This document shows, piece by piece, positions 61,535 through 64,000 of a stretch of DNA of 64,000 nt (positions within the stretch are counted from its first letter, which is position 1; every line of letters begins with the position of its first letter). Origin of the DNA: CAZADA01 sp964568975 (GTDB lineage: Bacteria; Pseudomonadota; Alphaproteobacteria; Caulobacterales; Maricaulaceae); the NCBI GenBank assembly GCA_964568975.1, contig CAZMSO010000006.1:47117-111116 (forward strand). Reading direction: 5' to 3'. The position numbers and the translations under genes are program-made. The notes beneath the pieces were generated by a model, which did no database searches, was not told the DNA's origin, and saw only the letters and a list, made by a program, of their open reading frames with translations.

Positions 61535-62071
61535 ATGAGTGTGTATCAACTGGGCGAGGACGCCCCCGCCATGGACGCCAGCTCTTGGGTGGCGCCGACC
61601 GCTGTGGTCCTGGGGCGCGTGGTGCTGCAGCGCGACGCGAGCGTGTGGTTTTCCGCCGTTTTGCGCGGCGATAATGAGCCGATTATTATTGGTGAACGGT
61701 CGAATGTCCAAGACGGGGCGATCTTGCACACGGACCCGGGGTGTCCGCTCGTGCTCGGGACGGATGTCACTGTGGGCCATCGCGCCATGCTGCACGGCTG
61801 CGTTGTGGGCGATGGGTCGCTGATCGGCATTGGCGCGACGGTGTTGAACAATGCCCGGATTGGCGCGGGTTGTTTGATCGGCGCCCACGCTCTGGTGACC
61901 GAGGATAAAGAGATCCCTGATCACTCCATGGTGCTGGGGGCGCCGGGCAAAGTGGTGAAAACGCTCGATGCCGACGCCGTTGCGCTTCTGAAGGCCGGCG
62001 CGGCGCACTATGTTGACAATTGGAAGCGTTATCAGCGTGGATTGACGCCGTTGGAGCCGACGGCCGGGTGA
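61535..62071 (+). CDS. Gamma-carbonic-anhydrase-like hexapeptide protein (YrdA/PaaY type)
   Basis: 178 residues with CGGGAGGAG before the ATG. Left-handed beta-helix repeats run from ASSWVAPTAVVLGRVVLQ to GCLIGAHALVTEDKEIPDHS. The three metal-binding histidines of the family are in AILHTDPG and TVGHRAMLHGC. RGDNEPIIIGERSNVQDG is conserved. The C-terminal helix contains HYVDNWKRYQRGL. Members may be zinc or iron carbonic anhydrases or thioesterase-like; activity cannot be read from sequence. The rhomboid gene follows after 45 nt. Confidence 0.9.
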   Translation: MSVYQLGEDAPAMDASSWVAPTAVVLGRVVLQRDASVWFSAVLRGDNEPIIIGERSNVQDGAILHTDPGCPLVLGTDVTVGHRAMLHGCVVGDGSLIGIGATVLNNARIGAGCLIGAHALVTEDKEIPDHSMVLGAPGKVVKTLDADAVALLKAGAAHYVDNWKRYQRGLTPLEPTAG

Positions 62072-62116
62072 GCTGGTCCTTGAGATCCGCGCGCGCAGGC
62101 GCAGCGGGGGAGCGCG

Positions 62117-62812
62117 ATGGCGGATATGTTTGGCGCGCGCGAGCCGGTGTTCGGCGCTTTGCCGGCTGTGGTGTTTTGGTTGTGCGGCGCAATTGCGCTG
62201 GTGAGCGGCTTGTCAATGCTGGTGGGACCGCCGGCGCGCGATTTGTTGCAGTCCGCCACCGCCGTTGTGAGCGGCCCGCGGCCCGATTACCGGCCGTTTG
62301 GCGAGGCTGCGCCTTATGTGTTGCATGTGTTCGCCCATGGCAGTTGGGCCCATTTGGGCTTGAACTTGCTCGCGCTTTTAGCGTTTGGCGGCGGCGTCGC
62401 GCGCCGGTTCGGCTATGGGTTTGCGGGCGCGGTCGCGTTTCTCGGGTTCTTCTTTTTGTGCGCGGTCGGCGGCGCGGCCGCGGAGTTGGCCTGGCAAGGC
62501 CTGACGCGCACGGACGGCCGGCCGGCGTGGATGGTGGGTGCGTCCACGGGCGTGTCGGGACTTATCGCCGGCGCAGTTTACGTGATGCGCGGCGGCATGT
62601 ATCGCAGCCTGCCGCCCGTATGGTCGGCGACGTATTTGGCGGCGCTTGCGCCGTGGGTGGTGATTAATGTGCTCATCGGCGTCGCGGGCGGGTTTGAGCC
62701 CAGTTTGGAGCCGATCGCGTGGGCCGCTCATTTGGGCGGATTGGCCGCCGGCGCGCTCAGTTTTCCGCTGATTGACGCCTGGGCCCAGCGCCACCGGCCT
62801 TGGGCGCCCTAA
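62117..62812 (+). CDS. Rhomboid-family intramembrane serine protease
   Basis: 231 residues, about six membrane helices. HGSWAHLGLNLLALLAFGGG in helix 2 is the rhomboid HxxxN-type motif. The catalytic Ser is in MVGASTGVSGLIAG (S143; the usual GxSG reads GAST here, with a GVSG four residues on). The catalytic His is in IAWAAHLGGLAAG (H205). It cleaves transmembrane substrates, which are unknown. GGGGGAGCG precedes the ATG. A GGGCGCGCCC palindrome followed by TTTT (62835-62848) may terminate it, overlapping the convergent patatin gene end. Confidence 0.88.
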   Translation: MADMFGAREPVFGALPAVVFWLCGAIALVSGLSMLVGPPARDLLQSATAVVSGPRPDYRPFGEAAPYVLHVFAHGSWAHLGLNLLALLAFGGGVARRFGYGFAGAVAFLGFFFLCAVGGAAAELAWQGLTRTDGRPAWMVGASTGVSGLIAGAVYVMRGGMYRSLPPVWSATYLAALAPWVVINVLIGVAGGFEPSLEPIAWAAHLGGLAAGALSFPLIDAWAQRHRPWAP

Positions 62813-62845
62813 CGCAGAGCCGCGACGCGTGTCGGGCGCGCCCTT

Positions 62846-63784
62846 TTACCGCAGCACCCGCAGCGCGTGACGCAAGACGGGCATTTCCATCTCCATGGCC
62901 GTGCGCCCGAGCTCAATCAGTTCCTCGGCTTTCGCGAAATCCAACAAGCCGATGTGGCCGATTTTGGGGATCACAAACACGTCCGGGGGGTCGCCGGCCA
63001 TGCGCGAGCGGCCGAGGCGATCCATAATGAGGGTCAGCGAGCCAAGCATGACCGCCCCGAGACCGGGCGCGCCTTTCTCGGAGCCAAACAACTGGCGCAT
63101 CACTAAGCGTTCGGGGCGCACTTTATTAAGGGACAAAGCTGTGGACAGAAGCTCGCCGTTTTCGTCGGTCTCCAAGTCCTCCGGACGGGCCATGACGGAG
63201 CCGAAGGAGTCCCCGTTCATGCTGACGGCGATGACCAGCCGCGCGCCCAAGGCCCGACAGACCGACACGGGCACGGGGTTGACCAGCGCGCCGTCAATCA
63301 ACCAGCGATTGTCGATCTTGACAGGCGCAAACGCCCCCGGCAGCGCATAAGAGGCGCGGATCGCCGGCACAAGCTCACCCGAGCGCAGCCAAATCTCGTG
63401 GCCTGTAGCGAGCTCCGCCGCGACGGCGACAAACGGCTTGGGCAAGGATTCAATATGCACCGCGCCCAAATGCTCATTCATTTGCTTGGCCAGGCGTTCG
63501 CCGGCTAAGAGCCCGCCCCCTGAAAACCGCACATCAAGATAGCCCATGAGCCGGCGGCGGTTGAGCCCCGTCGCCCAGGCTTTCAACGTGTCGAGTTGGC
63601 CTGCGAGATACGCCCCGCCCACCAGCGCGCCGATGGAGGAGCCCACCACCACGTCCGGTTCGATCCCCGCGTCCAACAACGCTTCCAGCACGCCGATATG
63701 GGCCCAGCCCCGCGCCACTCCGCCGCCTAAGGCGAGCCCGATGCTGGGGGTTGGGCGGTGCTCGCCTGCGATCTCTTTCGCCAT
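62846..63784 (-). CDS. Patatin-like phospholipase (RssA/YchK type)
   Basis: 312 residues from the ATG at 63784 (AGGGATGGA upstream). The conserved start IGLALGGGVARGWAHIGVLE gives the oxyanion loop. The nucleophile is S50 in VVVGSSIGALVGG (GxSxG). The catalytic Asp is in WLIDGALVNPVPVS. IRASYALPGAFAPVKIDN is also typical. It is a cytoplasmic or membrane-associated serine lipid hydrolase of unknown physiological substrate. It is convergent with the rhomboid gene. Confidence 0.93.
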   Translation of the reverse strand: MAKEIAGEHRPTPSIGLALGGGVARGWAHIGVLEALLDAGIEPDVVVGSSIGALVGGAYLAGQLDTLKAWATGLNRRRLMGYLDVRFSGGGLLAGERLAKQMNEHLGAVHIESLPKPFVAVAAELATGHEIWLRSGELVPAIRASYALPGAFAPVKIDNRWLIDGALVNPVPVSVCRALGARLVIAVSMNGDSFGSVMARPEDLETDENGELLSTALSLNKVRPERLVMRQLFGSEKGAPGLGAVMLGSLTLIMDRLGRSRMAGDPPDVFVIPKIGHIGLLDFAKAEELIELGRTAMEMEMPVLRHALRVLR

Positions 63785-64000
63785 TCCATCCCTCGCGGTG
63801 TCCCGTGCCCGCGGCGGCGCCGGCGCCGCCGCGGCGTGTTTGTGTGGGAGCTTCGGCCGTGTAGCGCAATTCGTGTGTGAGGTCCTACCAGCCTGCGCGG
63901 AGACAGCGCAGAGTCGGAAAAACACTCTTGATTTCCCCGTTAGCCTTTCATATTCTGTTAATTCGCGTCAGCTAGAGGTTTACGAGTCGCGGGTCCAAGC
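63785..64000. other. Right-edge region upstream of the patatin gene, no gene seen
   Basis: 216 nt. An in-frame extension of the patatin gene up to 63925 exists but is Arg/Ala-rich and lacks family similarity. The last 80 nt are A/T-rich (CTTTCATATTCTGTTAATTCG) and look like a promoter region. No coding start is recognisable before the window ends. Confidence 0.4.

Noticed and set aside
1..64000. CRISPR arrays, prophage, insertion sequences, tRNA/rRNA genes, toxin-antitoxin or other defence systems
   Set aside because: No regular spaced repeats, transposase, integrase, phage or defence-type proteins, and no tRNA-like cloverleaf were found on reading both strands.

Overview
The window is a GC-rich (by eye roughly two-thirds G+C), densely coded stretch of an alphaproteobacterial chromosome from a draft, scaffolded assembly. 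Evidence for the class: the petA-petB-petC bc1 operon flanked by trmL and hemF, the lysC-ptsP-(HTH/RodZ-like)-ispG order, secA divergent from a parvulin lipoprotein, DUF1178, DUF3126, DUF3035 and TRL-type small proteins, and CtrA- and DnaA-like motifs in one promoter region. I would place it near Caulobacterales/Hyphomonadales/Parvularculales, but the sequence alone does not settle the order. Three runs of exactly 100 N (32726-32825, 49753-49852, 54726-54825) are scaffold gaps of unknown real length. The first is flanked on both sides by the same 55 bases, so it is almost certainly an unmerged contig overlap.

Layout. 1-5.2 kb (minus strand): partial MlaE permease, alanine racemase, an outer-membrane-barrel candidate, SecA. 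5.5-10.5 kb: parvulin lipoprotein, MutT, a BioC/NDUFAF5-like methyltransferase (minus), then a tightly overlapping comF-grxC-nitrilase-DUF1178 operon. 10.5-19.1 kb: an exported orphan, ubiG, lysC, ptsP, RodZ-like protein, ispG, a bidirectional terminator, a TRL-family lipoprotein and an orphan ORF. 19.1-24.1 kb: DUF418 membrane protein, an orphan, a CheZ-like/CheY pair, ribF and an alpha/beta-hydrolase lipoprotein. 24.5-32.5 kb: ileS-lspA-DUF3035 lipoprotein-DUF900 hydrolase-mutL. 32.8-39.9 kb: hemF and trmL (minus) divergent from petABC, then mtnP-GST-apt. 39.9-43.7 kb (minus): hybrid histidine kinase, rimO, monothiol glutaredoxin. 43.9-46.8 kb: HMG-CoA-lyase family enzyme, MFS exporter, queF. 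47-53.2 kb: nitroreductase, TetR regulator, a palindromic operator candidate, RND adaptor (split by a gap) and RND pump. 53.2-55.2 kb: Nudix hydrolase, cysE, DUF3126. 55.4-60.1 kb: GT2 glycosyltransferase, membrane-dipeptidase lipoprotein, and a membrane glycosyltransferase with a more A/T-rich start. 60.4-63.8 kb: PhoH-type ATPase with an unusual structured leader, gamma-carbonic-anhydrase-like protein, rhomboid protease, patatin-like phospholipase.

The genes are mainly housekeeping: protein export and lipoprotein maturation (secA, lspA), respiration and haem (petABC, hemF, ubiG), purine and thio-adenosine salvage (mtnP, apt), isoprenoid, amino-acid and cofactor synthesis (ispG, lysC, cysE, ribF), and translation and tRNA modification (ileS, trmL, queF, rimO). 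I see no CRISPR array, prophage, insertion sequence, tRNA or rRNA gene, and no obvious multi-gene new system. The least explained signals are non-coding: the phoH leader with a terminator-like hairpin directly before the Shine-Dalgarno, the adjacent DnaA/CtrA-like motif cluster, a set of helically phased A-tracts at about 58.05-58.11 kb, and the operator palindrome ahead of the RND pump.
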